A stretch of 64,000 nt of DNA from Polyangia bacterium (GTDB taxonomy: Bacteria > Myxococcota_A > Polyangia > Nannocystales > Nannocystaceae), in the NCBI GenBank assembly GCA_030430565.1, contig JAUIKS010000024.1, positions 1 to 64,000 on the forward strand. The letters run 5' to 3'. This document shows positions 54,533 through 63,864 of the stretch, in pieces. The notes beneath the pieces are model-generated. The model worked only from the letters and a program-made list of their open reading frames with translations. It had not been told where the DNA came from and made no database searches. Position 1 is the stretch's first letter, and each line of letters begins with the position of its first letter. The position numbers and the translations under genes are program-made.

Positions 54533-56584
54533 CTATGTGACGATGAGGCTCATGTTGATCCACGAGCCGACTTGGTAGACGAGCACGGCCGCGATATAGG
54601 CGATCGCGGTCATGCTGCAGAACATGAACAGCGGCCAGCGCCACGTCCCGGTCTCGCGGCGGACGACCGCGAGCGTCGACATGCACTGGGCCGCGTAGAC
54701 GAAGAAGATCAATAGCGCCGTCGCCGAGAGCGGCGTGTAGAGCGGCTCGTTCGTCTTCGGGTCGCGGGCGGTTCGCAGACGCTCGCGCAGCGGCGCGTCG
54801 TCCTCGTCGGCGTTCTCGATCCCGAACACCAGCCCGAGCGTTGACACGAAGACCTCGCGCGCGGCGAAGCTGCCGATGATGCCGACGCCGATCCGCCAGT
54901 CCTGCCCCATCGGCTCGAGCGCGGGCTCGATCGCCTTGCCCACGCGGCCGCCGACGCTGTGCTCGATCGGCGTGGAGCCGTCCGCCAGCGTCGCGGCGTC
55001 GACCGTCGGGAAGCTGAGCAGCGCCCACAGCACGATGGTCGCCGCGAGGATGACGGTGCCGGCGTCGCGGATGAAGCCGCGCACGCGGTCCCAGACCTTG
55101 GCGAGCGTGTGGCGGAGCCGCGGCAGCCGGTAGGGGGGGAGCTCGATCAGCAGCGGCAGCCGGGGGCCGCGGAGGATCGTGCGCTTGTAGAGAAAGCCCA
55201 TGGCGAGCGCCGAGACCGTCGACAGCCCGTACATGGTGAGCAGCATGACGCCGCCCAGGCTGAACGGCCCGAAGATCGGCTTATCAGCCTCGAAGAACGC
55301 GCCGATCAGGAGCGCGTAGATCGGCAGGCGGGCGCTGCAGCTGACGAAGGGGATCATCAAGATCGTGACCAGGCGGTCGCGAGACGAGCGGATCGTCCGC
55401 GCGCCCATGATCGCCGGGATCGCGCAGGCGTAGCCCGACAGCAGCGGGACGAAGGACTTGCCAGAGAGCCCGGCGCGGGACATCACGCGATCGATGATGA
55501 AGGCCGCGCGCGCCATGTAGCCCGAGTCCTCGAGCAGGCCGATAAACGCGAACAGGAGCGCGATCTGCGGGACGAAGACGATGACGTTGCCGACGCCCGC
55601 GAGCACGCCCTGGGTGAGCAGATCGGTGAACGGGCCGTCACCGAGCGCGCGCGTGACCTGGCCCTGAAGCCATTGAATCACCAGCTCGATCGCGACCATG
55701 AACGGCTCAGCCCAGGCGAACATCGCCTGGAACACGAGCGCCATGACGAAGACGAACACGAGCGGCCCGGCGACGCGGTGGGTTAGCACGCGATCGAGGC
55801 GCTGCGAGCTCGTCATCGCCGGAGCGCGCGCCCGGGTCTTCAGCTGGCGAACGCCCGCGAGGATCCGGTCGACCTCGGCGTAGCGGGCCTCGACGATGGC
55901 CTGTACGGCGCGGCGCAGCGCGGCGCGCTCGCCCAGCGCGCTCGGGCGCTCGAAGGTCGCGACGGGCCCCGCGAGCGCGCGCGTGATCAGCCAGCGCGCC
56001 TTGGCGGGTCCGTGGCGCGCGTCGAGCTCGGAGACGAGCGGGTCGTCGACGGGGACCGAGCGCGCCGGGCCGCGCTCGACTCGCTCGAGCGCGCGTACCA
56101 CCCCCGCGACGCCCTCGCCCGCGCTCGCGACGGTCTCCACCACGGCGACGCCGAGCTCGCGGCTGAGCGCGGCGCGGTCGATGACGACGCCGGCGCTGCG
56201 GGCCACGTCGACCATGTTGAGCGCGATAACGCAGGGCAGACCGAGCTCCCGGACCTGGAGCGCGAGGTAGAGGTTGCGCGCCAGGTTGCTCGCGTCGAGC
56301 ACGAGCAGCACCACGTCGGGCTCCTCGCCTCCTTCTCCCGCGAGCGCCGCGTAGGCCAGGCGCTCGTCCTCGGAGGTCGCGGTCAGGCTGTAGATGCCGG
56401 GGAGGTCGACGAGCTCGATCGGGCGGGTCGGCGCGTGGGCGTGGGCGACGGCGCCCTGGACGAGCTCGACGGTGACGCCCGGATAATTCCCGACCGTGTG
56501 GCGAAGCCCGGTGAGCTCGTTGAACAGGCTCGTCTTGCCGACGTTGGGGTTGCCTGCGACCAGCACGCGCAGCGGCGCGGTCAT
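54533..56584 (-). CDS. feoB: Ferrous iron transport protein B
   Basis: 683 aa. The N-terminal G-domain has GNPNVGKT (11-18), DLPG (60-63) and NMVD (123-126), then the GDI helices. The transport part (about 280-683) has the usual gate motifs, e.g. VSCSARLPIYALL, and about eight spans with the CxP-type Cys. It carries Fe2+ across the inner membrane, driven or regulated by GTP. The start overlaps the feoA stop by 4 bp (ATGA), and the cbiX-like gene follows. The length is slightly below the 700-770 aa of many homologues. Confidence 0.95.
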   Translation of the reverse strand: MTAPLRVLVAGNPNVGKTSLFNELTGLRHTVGNYPGVTVELVQGAVAHAHAPTRPIELVDLPGIYSLTATSEDERLAYAALAGEGGEEPDVVLLVLDASNLARNLYLALQVRELGLPCVIALNMVDVARSAGVVIDRAALSRELGVAVVETVASAGEGVAGVVRALERVERGPARSVPVDDPLVSELDARHGPAKARWLITRALAGPVATFERPSALGERAALRRAVQAIVEARYAEVDRILAGVRQLKTRARAPAMTSSQRLDRVLTHRVAGPLVFVFVMALVFQAMFAWAEPFMVAIELVIQWLQGQVTRALGDGPFTDLLTQGVLAGVGNVIVFVPQIALLFAFIGLLEDSGYMARAAFIIDRVMSRAGLSGKSFVPLLSGYACAIPAIMGARTIRSSRDRLVTILMIPFVSCSARLPIYALLIGAFFEADKPIFGPFSLGGVMLLTMYGLSTVSALAMGFLYKRTILRGPRLPLLIELPPYRLPRLRHTLAKVWDRVRGFIRDAGTVILAATIVLWALLSFPTVDAATLADGSTPIEHSVGGRVGKAIEPALEPMGQDWRIGVGIIGSFAAREVFVSTLGLVFGIENADEDDAPLRERLRTARDPKTNEPLYTPLSATALLIFFVYAAQCMSTLAVVRRETGTWRWPLFMFCSMTAIAYIAAVLVYQVGSWINMSLIVT

Positions 56585-56829
56585 GCGCGTCGCTCCAGGT
56601 GAACGCGGCTGGCCTCGCGCGCGCGCAGCGAGACGTGGTAGCCGCGGAGCTGGAGCTCGAGGGGGTCGCCGAGCGGCGCCCGCTTGATCACCTCGACCGC
56701 GACTCCCCGCACGAAGCCCAGCTCGAGCAGTCGCACGAACAGCGCGTCATCGCCCTCGACCCTCGTGATCCGGCCGAGCTGCCCGATCGGCAGGTGGTCG
56801 AGCGTGAGCGATTGGACAGGTTGATTCAT
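56581..56829 (-). CDS. feoA: Ferrous iron transport protein A
   Basis: 82 aa, the typical size of this SH3-like cytosolic partner of FeoB. LDHLPIGQLGRITRVEGDDALFVRLLELGFVRGVAVEVIKRAPLGDPLELQLRGYHVSLR is the FeoA pattern with Leu-Gly-Phe and Gly-Asp-Pro turns. It overlaps feoB by 4 bp and is the first gene of the feo operon. A perfect Fur-type palindrome lies 42 bp upstream of its start. Confidence 0.93.
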   Translation of the reverse strand: MNQPVQSLTLDHLPIGQLGRITRVEGDDALFVRLLELGFVRGVAVEVIKRAPLGDPLELQLRGYHVSLRAREASRVHLERRA

Positions 56830-56870
56830 AGGCAGACTCTCGGAGCGCGTGGAGTCATGATTGTATAATT

Positions 56871-56887
56871 TTGAAAACGATTTTCAA
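56871..56887. promoter_or_regulatory. Fur-type palindrome TTGAAAA-CGA-TTTTCAA (feo side)
   Basis: A perfect 7-3-7 palindrome in an AT-rich patch 42 bp upstream of feoA. TTGAAAA/TTTTCAA half-sites are those of Fur boxes in many delta-type proteobacteria. It should repress the feo operon when iron is sufficient. Confidence 0.8.
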
Positions 56888-57012
56888 TATCGAACTATTC
56901 TGATCCCGTGCTCGACGAGCTTCGATCTGGAGAAAATGCCGCGCTGGGCGCTTTCGGTAGCGTCGCATCTGAGGGTGATGACCCAGTAGTGAGATTCCGC
57001 GCAAATGGTTAG

Positions 57013-57029
57013 TTGAAAACTGTTTTCAA
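57013..57029. promoter_or_regulatory. Fur-type palindrome TTGAAAA-CTG-TTTTCAA (RCC1 side)
   Basis: A perfect 7-3-7 palindrome with the same half-sites as the feo site, 125 bp away in the divergent region. It ends 15 bp before the RCC1 gene start, so the gene is probably iron-regulated, together with feo. Confidence 0.8.
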
Positions 57030-57044
57030 TTAAGTGTACGCGCC

Positions 57045-58766
57045 ATGGGTACGATGGCGAGCTTCAATCGATCCCGCATTATCCCTCGGCTCCTCCCGGT
57101 CGCGCTGCTCCTGGGCGCGTGTGGAGATGACCTTTCAGGCACGTCCGACACGCAGGGGGGCTCGGGCACGAGCGACGACGCGGGGACGACCGCCGCGTCT
57201 GGCGCGAGCTCGGGATCCGACGCGCAGACGACAACGAGCGCGGGCACGAGCGGCATGACCGGGGCGACGAGCTCGGGATCCGACGCGACCGGGGTGACGA
57301 CCGCCGCCACGGTCGAGCCCACGACCAGCGCCGGTGAGACCAGCGAGACCACGGGGCTGACGACCTCGAGCTCAGGGACGACCTCGGGAGCGACCACGAG
57401 CGACTCGGGCTCGACCGGCGAGCCCGTCGACGAGAACCCACCAGAGCTCGCGATCACGCGCCCCTTCGAAGGGCTCTACGTGCCCGCGCGGGAGTGGAGT
57501 TTCCGCGGCGAGGCGAGCGACGACACCGAGATCGTCGCGCTCGAGGTCTCGGTCAACGGCGGGGAGCCTAGCGAGGTGGCGATTGAGCCAGGTCCCGAGA
57601 TTATCTGGAGCGCGCGCGTGCCCCTCGAGCGCGGCTGGAACACGGTCGAGTTCGTCGCTCGAGACGCGGCGGAGAACCAGGCCGCGGCCACGCGCGCGAT
57701 TCACCTCGGCGCCCCGATCGCGGCCGGAGGCGCGCACACGCTCGTCTACGAGGCGGCCGAGGACACGATCTGGTCGTGGGGTCGCAACAACCAGGGGCAG
57801 CTCGGCGTGGAGCCGCTCGAGGACCAGTACGAGCCCGTAGCGGTCGTGGGCGTCAGCGAGGTCGTGGCGATCGCGGCGGACCTCAACCACTCGATGGCGC
57901 TGACGATCGACGGTGATGTCTGGACGTGGGGTCGCAACAACGAGGGGCAGCTCGGCGTTGGTCCTGGCGAGGACAGCCCGATCCCGCTGCTCGTTGAGAC
58001 GTTGAGCGAGGTCGTGACGATCGCGGCCGGTCAGCGTCACTCGCTCGCGCTGCGCGAGGACGGCACGGTCTGGGCGTGGGGCTCGAACAGCGACGGCCAG
58101 CTCGGTCAGGAAGATCCCGAGCCCGGTGTACCCATGCAGGTCCCTGGCCTTACGGACGTCATCGCGATCGCTGGCGGGGGCGCTTACTCACTGGCACTCG
58201 ACGCGCAGGGCAGCGTGTGGGGGTGGGGCAAGAACAGCGACGGTCAGCTCGGCGCGGGCGACGGCGACGACGTGTTCACTCCGCAGGAGCTGGTGGGGCT
58301 CGAGCCGACGCACGTCGCGGCCGGGAAGGCGCACAGCCTCACCGCCAACGCGAGCGGGCTGATGCACGGCTGGGGGCTGCACGCGAGCGGGCAGGTCGGC
58401 ACGGGGCCTGACCTCGCGGACGTGCTCGAGCCGACCGCGCTGGGCGTGCTCGAGGACGCGCTGGTGGTCGCGGCCTCGGGTAACAACAGCGTCGCGGTCG
58501 ACACCGCGGCGCAGCTGTGGACCTGGGGGGCCAACTTCGCGGGACAGCTCGGCACGGGCGACGGTGACGATCGCAATGAGCCGACGCTGCTCGACGCGCC
58601 TGCGGACATCCGCGCCGTCACCCAGGGCCTCGGGCACACGCTCGTGATGGACGCGGACGGCGGCGTCTGGGTCTGGGGGCTCAACTCCTTCGGCCAGCTC
58701 GGTAACGGCCTCGTCGGTAGCGAGAACAACAGCGCGACGCCGCTGCTGGTCGAGCTGCCCGAGTGA
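57045..58766 (+). CDS. RCC1-repeat lipoprotein, predicted Fur-regulated
   Basis: 573 aa. The lipobox is LLLGAC (residues about 22-27 of the ATG 57045 product; a second ATG lies at 57054). A Ser/Thr/Gly stalk (about 30-130) leads to an Ig-like domain (about 135-225) and seven RCC1-type blades (WSWGRNNQGQLG, WTWGRNNEGQLG, WAWGSNSDGQLG, WGWGKNSDGQLG and so on) ending near residue 570, a closed seven-bladed propeller. It would sit on the cell surface. RCC1 propellers bind proteins, but the partner here is unknown. The Fur-type site just upstream and the feo operon on the other side of the promoter suggest a role in iron limitation, perhaps capture of an iron source. Confidence 0.88.
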   Translation: MGTMASFNRSRIIPRLLPVALLLGACGDDLSGTSDTQGGSGTSDDAGTTAASGASSGSDAQTTTSAGTSGMTGATSSGSDATGVTTAATVEPTTSAGETSETTGLTTSSSGTTSGATTSDSGSTGEPVDENPPELAITRPFEGLYVPAREWSFRGEASDDTEIVALEVSVNGGEPSEVAIEPGPEIIWSARVPLERGWNTVEFVARDAAENQAAATRAIHLGAPIAAGGAHTLVYEAAEDTIWSWGRNNQGQLGVEPLEDQYEPVAVVGVSEVVAIAADLNHSMALTIDGDVWTWGRNNEGQLGVGPGEDSPIPLLVETLSEVVTIAAGQRHSLALREDGTVWAWGSNSDGQLGQEDPEPGVPMQVPGLTDVIAIAGGGAYSLALDAQGSVWGWGKNSDGQLGAGDGDDVFTPQELVGLEPTHVAAGKAHSLTANASGLMHGWGLHASGQVGTGPDLADVLEPTALGVLEDALVVAASGNNSVAVDTAAQLWTWGANFAGQLGTGDGDDRNEPTLLDAPADIRAVTQGLGHTLVMDADGGVWVWGLNSFGQLGNGLVGSENNSATPLLVELPE

Positions 58767-58932
58767 GGCGCGCATCGTCGAGCGACCAGACTCCGCCCCG
58801 CGGACGGTCGCTCGGATTCCTCGAAGGACGCGGCGCGTCCGTGCGCTCCGCCGGGGTTCCAGTTCGAACGCAGAGTCCCGCGTACGCGAGCGCCATCACG
58901 CGAGAACGAGCTGCGCCCCAGAACCCCCGCAG

Positions 58933-61524
58933 ATGTCGACGAAAACACGTGCCGCGCGGTGTTTGAGAGCTCGTGGGGCGCCGCGTCGAGAATCTAAGCC
59001 CGACAACGTCATGGTCGGCCGCGACGGCCGCGTTCGCGTCATGGACTTCGGCCTCGCGCGCCGGGACGAGGAGCGCCCGGTGGTCGACGAGGGCGCGTCG
59101 CTCGGCGCGCTCGACGTGTCGCGCTCGGAGGCGCTGTCTGAGCCGATGACGCGCGCCGGCGCGATCATGGGGACGCCTGCGTACATGTCCCCAGAGCAAT
59201 TTCGTGGCGTGCCGACGACGCCCGCGAGCGATCAGTTCTCCTTCGCGGTCACCCTGTGGGAGCTGCTGTACGGCGCGCGTCCGTTCGCGGGGGACTCGAT
59301 GATGGAGCTCGTCGTCGCGGTCCACGAAGACTCGCCGCGCGTCCCCGGGCGTACGCGCGGCGCGCCGGCCTGGCTCCGGCGCGTCTGCGTGAAGGCGCTG
59401 GCGGTCGCGCCCGAGCGTCGCTTCGAGTCGATCGACGCGCTGCTCGACACGATCGAGCGGGGGCGCCGACGCGGGCGCGCGCTCCGTCTCGTCGGCGTGC
59501 TCGGGGTGCTCGGGGCGGTCGCGGGCGGGGTGCAGGGCGTGAAGCTCTACGAGACCGCGCAGCGGCGGGCAGCCTGCGCGGCGCTGGGCGAGGACGAGGC
59601 GCGGGCGTGGACGGACGAGACGCGCGGGGCGCTGCGCGCCGCGTTCCTGGGGACAGAGCTGAGCTACGCTGAAGACACGGCCGCGCGCGTCGTCGACAAG
59701 ATCGACGCGTACCTCAGCGAGTGGCGCGCGGCGCAGCATGAGGTGTGCTTGCAGGCGACGGTGCGCGGCGAGCTGGCGCCGCGCCTGCACGAGCACGCGC
59801 GCTGGTGCCTCGAGGATCGCAAGCGCGAGCTCGACGCGCTCGTTGAGGAGTTCTCGCGTCGCCCGGCGGTCACGGCCAGGAAGGCGAGCTCGGCGGTCGC
59901 GCGGCTCTCGACCCTCGAGCCGTGCCTCGACCGCGCGCGCCTGCAGCGGCTCGGGCCGCCGCCGGCGGACGGCCGCGAGCTGCTGCGCGCCGTGCGGGCG
60001 CAGCTCATGGAGGCGAGGGCGCTCCAGATGACCGGCGCGCGCGAGCGCTCGCTCGAGGAGGCGGAGCGGGCGCTGAGCCGCGCGCTGGAGCTCGACTGGA
60101 CGCCGCTCGTGGCGCGCGCGCGGCTGCAGCTCGCCGCGTCGCAGGAGCGCGGCGGTGACTTGGAGCAGGCGCTCGCGGGCTATCGCGCCGCCTACCTCGA
60201 GGCCGCGCGCGTCGGTGAGGTCGAGCTCGCGGCGGCGGCGGCGAGCAAGCTCGTGTACGCGGTCGGCTACCGCAGCGCGCGGCTCGAGGACGGGCTCTTG
60301 TGGGCCGAGCTCGCGCGCGTTGAGCTCGCGCGTCTCGAGGTCGACGACAGCAGCCCGTGGCAGATCCAGCTGCACTCGAGCGTGGGTTCGTCCTACTTCG
60401 CGGCGGGGGAGTACGAGCGCGCGCTGGAGATCTTCGGGGAGAACCTCGAGCGTCAGCTCGCGCTCTATGGGGAGCAGCACCCCGTGCTCGTGCGCGGCGC
60501 CCACAACATGGGCGCGGCGCACTCGATGCTGGGGCGCTACGACAAGGCGCGCGAGCAGTTCTCGCGCGCGGTCGAGCTCGGCCGCAAGACCTACGGCGCG
60601 TCGCACCCCCAGGTCGCGCTCGAGATCAACAGCCTCGGCTCGATCCTCCTGCTCGAGCGCTCCTACAGCGAGGCCGTCGAGATGTTTGAGCGCGCGCTCG
60701 CGGTTCAGGAGGCGGCGTTCGGCCCCGAGCACCCCGACCTGACGAGCACGCTGAACAACCTCGCGATCGCGCGCGATTACCTTGGCGAATTTGACGGGGC
60801 CAAGGCGCTCTACGAGCGGGTGATCGCGATCCGCGAGCGCGCGCTCGGGCCCGAGCACCCGAGCGTCGCGAACAGCCTCAACAACCTGGCGATGCTCCAC
60901 CAAGACGCGGGCGAGCACGAGCGGGCGCTCGCGCTGCATACGCGGGCGCTCACGATCCAGGAGGGCGCGATCAAGCCGGAGCACCCAGACCTCGCCTACA
61001 CCCTCAACGGCCTCGGAGCCAGCAAGATCGCGCTGGGTCGCTACGACGAGGCTCGCGCGCACCTCGAGCGCGCGCTCGAGATCCGCCGCGCCGCGCTCGG
61101 TGAGCAGCACCTCGACTACGCGAGCACGCTGGAGCTGCTCGCGCGCCTCTCGCTCGGCGAGCGCGACCTCGAGGGGGCGCGCGCTCGCTACGGGCAGGCG
61201 CTGGCGGTCCGCGAGGACGCGCTCGGCTCCGACAGCTCTGAGGTCGCGCGCAGCCTCGTCGGCCTCGCGAAGGTCGAGCTCGCGGCCGGGGAGATGGCGC
61301 GCGCGGGGACCCACGCCGAGCGAGCGGTCGCGATCTTCGCGGCGGGGGAGGCGTCGGGCGCCGACATCGCCGCGGGCGAGTTTGTGCTCGCGAAGGCGCT
61401 GTGGCCGAGCTCGGGCGAGAGGTCACGCGCCCGCGCGCTGGCGCGTCGCGCCCTCGAGCGCCTCGACGGGGTGGGGGACCCTGGCGCCGCCGGCGTGCGG
61501 CGCTGGCTCGAAGAGCGTCGCTGA
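58933..61524 (+). pseudogene. C-terminal part of the interrupted Ser/Thr kinase (kinase C-lobe, TM, TPR)
   Basis: The frame opened by the ATG at 58933 adds 24 unrelated residues, then continues the kinase from Asn at 59005: NVMVGRDGRVRVMDFGLARR with DFG, GTPAYMSPEQ, FAVTLWELLYGARPF. A membrane span follows (about 176-200 of the fragment: ALRLVGVLGVLGAVAGGV), then a TPR region of about 600 residues, with repeats such as ALAVQEAAFGPEHPDLTSTLNNLAIARDYLG. Joined to the left half the whole is 1017 residues, a normal myxobacterial kinase-TM-TPR protein. The right part has no stop codon or frameshift, so the insertion is recent or the TPR part still has a use. If translated alone it lacks the kinase N-lobe. 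Confidence 0.9.
58995..59004 (+). repeat. Right 10-bp direct repeat TAAGCCCGAC
   Basis: Right copy of the island boundary repeat. It precedes AACGTCATGGTC, which encodes the rest of the kinase catalytic loop. Confidence 0.92.
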
Positions 61525-61686
61525 CGAAAGAGACATGTCCTAAGCGCCGCCCGTGCTCCCGCCGCGCGAGGCGGCGCGAGCAGGCGCCCCCTGGAGGACA
61601 CGTTCTCGTAGTGATCTCAATGGTTTGTGTGACCGAGTCGCGCGAGTAGTGACAGCGCGCAGACCCGCTACGATCGATCCGTCGTG

Positions 61687-63228
61687 ATGCGAGTACTGTT
61701 GGTAAACCCCCCGCCGTACGCGATCGTCGAGCCCGTCTACGATCGCCCTGCCTACCCCCGGACGTCGCTCGCGTGCCTCGCCGCGTACCTGCGCGAGCAC
61801 GGCGTCGACGTGCACGTGCTCGACTGCAAGTACGATCGCCTCGGCTTCGACGAGGCGCTCGAGCACATCGAGCGCCTCGCGCCGCAGGTCGTCGGCTTCA
61901 CGGGGCTGACCAACGAGGTCCTGCAGGCCGCGCGCCTCGCCGCGCTCGTGAAGGAGCTCGACCCGTCGATCGTGACGGTGATGGGCGACGTGCACATGAG
62001 CGCGCTGCCCGAGCAGACGCTGCGCGAGACGCCGGCCTTTGACTACGGCGTCGTCGGCGAGGGCGAGGAGACGCTGCGCGAGCTGGTCGAGCAGCTCGCG
62101 GCCGGCGGCGACGAGCCGATCACCGCGAAGGGCGTCGCCTACCTCGCGGGCGACACCTACGTGTTCAATGGGTCACGTGACAACCTCGACGTCAGCGCGC
62201 TGCCGATGCCGGCCTGGGACCTGTTCCGCCCGGCCGAGCACTACATCCTGCAGACCTCGCGCGGCTGCCCGTTTCACTGCTCGTTCTGCATGAACCCCGC
62301 CGGTCGGGTCGTGCGCGCGCGGACGCCGGCGCAGGTGCTCGACGAGCTGGAGCTCCTCCTCGAGCTCGGCGCCGCAGAGTCGGTCTACTTCGGCGACGAG
62401 ATCTTCACGGTCAAGCGCGAGCGCGTCGCCACGCTGTGCGCCGGCATGATCGAGCGCGGCCTCCACCGGCGCCTGAAGTGGTCGTGCCAGACCCACGTGA
62501 ACACGGTGGATGTCGGCCTCGCCCACCTGATGCGCGCCGCGGGCTGCGACTGGGTCGGGCTCGGGATCGAGACCGCCGACGAGGACAAGATGACGCGCAT
62601 GGGCAAGGGCATCAACCGCGAGCGGGTGATGCGGGCGGTCTCGGCGATGCGGAGCGCGGGGCTGCGCTTCCACGGCTTCTTCATCCTCGGGCAGCCGAAC
62701 GAGACCTACGAGTCGGCGCGGGCGACCATCGACTTCGCGGTCGAGATGAACCCGGACGGCATCGTGTTCGGGATCATGGTCCCCTACCCGGGCACGCGCG
62801 TGCACGCGCTCGCCGAGCGCGACGCGGGCGGCTACGTGAACCTGAGCTCGAACTGGAACGATTACAACAAGCAGATCGGTCACGCGGTCGAGTTCACGGG
62901 CATCGAGCGCCGCCGGCTCGAGCGCCTGCAGATGCTCGGCTACCTGCGCGTCTTCGTCCAGAACGGGCGCACGCTCGAGCTGCTCCGGATGGTCCCGCGC
63001 TTCACCACGCTCGCGCTGCACATGGTCCTCAAGCAGCTCGGCTTCGGCCCCGAGCGCGTACACGCGCGCCCCGTGAGCCCGCCGCCGCGCCAGTCGCCTC
63101 GAGGGTCACCTCGAAGCCTGTCTCGAAGGTCCTCTCGACGCCCGCCGCAAACGCCGTCTCGACCGGCGGCTCGCGGCGTCTCGCCGCGCTCGCCGAAGGT
63201 GCGCCTCAACGTGCTCGGCTCGGGGTAG
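61687..63228 (+). CDS. B12-binding radical SAM protein
   Basis: 513 aa from the ATG at 61687, directly after an in-frame GTG. The N-terminal cobalamin-type Rossmann domain (about residues 2-140) has LLVNPPP, VVGFTGLTNEV and VMGDVHMSALPEQTL. The radical SAM core (about 180-400) has CxxxCxxC at C194-C198-C201 (SRGCPFHCSFCM) and GLGIETADEDKM. Family members methylate or rearrange lipids, antibiotics and other molecules with cobalamin; the substrate is unknown. The C-terminal 50 residues are Arg/Ser/Pro-rich (SPPPRQSPRGSPRSLSRRSS) and basic, unusual for the family. A TetR gene follows at 9 bp, so they are probably co-transcribed. Confidence 0.9.
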   Translation: MRVLLVNPPPYAIVEPVYDRPAYPRTSLACLAAYLREHGVDVHVLDCKYDRLGFDEALEHIERLAPQVVGFTGLTNEVLQAARLAALVKELDPSIVTVMGDVHMSALPEQTLRETPAFDYGVVGEGEETLRELVEQLAAGGDEPITAKGVAYLAGDTYVFNGSRDNLDVSALPMPAWDLFRPAEHYILQTSRGCPFHCSFCMNPAGRVVRARTPAQVLDELELLLELGAAESVYFGDEIFTVKRERVATLCAGMIERGLHRRLKWSCQTHVNTVDVGLAHLMRAAGCDWVGLGIETADEDKMTRMGKGINRERVMRAVSAMRSAGLRFHGFFILGQPNETYESARATIDFAVEMNPDGIVFGIMVPYPGTRVHALAERDAGGYVNLSSNWNDYNKQIGHAVEFTGIERRRLERLQMLGYLRVFVQNGRTLELLRMVPRFTTLALHMVLKQLGFGPERVHARPVSPPPRQSPRGSPRSLSRRSSRRPPQTPSRPAARGVSPRSPKVRLNVLGSG

Positions 63229-63237
63229 GCTGCCTAT

Positions 63238-63864
63238 GTGGGGAAGCGGCGCAGCGCTCGGGCTCCGAAGGCGCGTCGGCCGGCGCGGACGCGGAGCGGG
63301 CAGGAGATCGTCGAGGCCATCCTCGACGCGGCGGCCGAGCTGCTCGCGCACGGCGGCTTCGCGGCGCTGACCACCAATCATCTCGCCGAGCGCGCGGGCG
63401 TCAGCATCGGCTCGCTCTACCACTACTTCCCCAACAAAGAGGCGATCATCGCCCGGCTCGCCGAGCGTCTCGAGGTCCGCGCGGTCCAGGAGCTCGAGGC
63501 GCGGCGCGGCGAGCTCCCCGAGGGGGCGGCGAAGGAGCAGGTCGTGCGCACGCTGACCGGCACGCTCGCGGCCTCGGGGCTGGGCGCGGCCGCGACCCGG
63601 CGCGCGCTGCTGATGGACGTCCCGCGGCGCTGGGTCGAGTCGGCGATGCGGACCCGCGCGACCCACGTGCACCAGCTGCTCTCAGCGCTGCTCGCGAAGC
63701 GCGAGACGGTGCGCGAGGGCGACAAAGAGCTGATGGCCTTCGTGATCACGCACGCTGTCCGAGGCGTCGTCGAGGGCGCGCTGATGTATCGACCCGAGCT
63801 GTTTGAGCGGCCCGAGCTGGCCGAGGAGATCAGCGAGCTCGTCGCGCGCTACACCGCCGAGTGA
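63238..63864 (+). CDS. TetR-family transcriptional regulator
   Basis: 208 aa, GTG start at 63238. The N-terminal HTH (about 22-70) has RSGQEIVEAILDAAAELLAHGGF and NHLAERAGVSIGSLYHYFPNKEAIIARL, the typical TetR recognition helix pattern. The C-terminal ligand domain is helical and not assignable. It starts 9 bp after the radical SAM gene, probably in one operon, and may control it. Confidence 0.92.
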   Translation: MGKRRSARAPKARRPARTRSGQEIVEAILDAAAELLAHGGFAALTTNHLAERAGVSIGSLYHYFPNKEAIIARLAERLEVRAVQELEARRGELPEGAAKEQVVRTLTGTLAASGLGAAATRRALLMDVPRRWVESAMRTRATHVHQLLSALLAKRETVREGDKELMAFVITHAVRGVVEGALMYRPELFERPELAEEISELVARYTAE

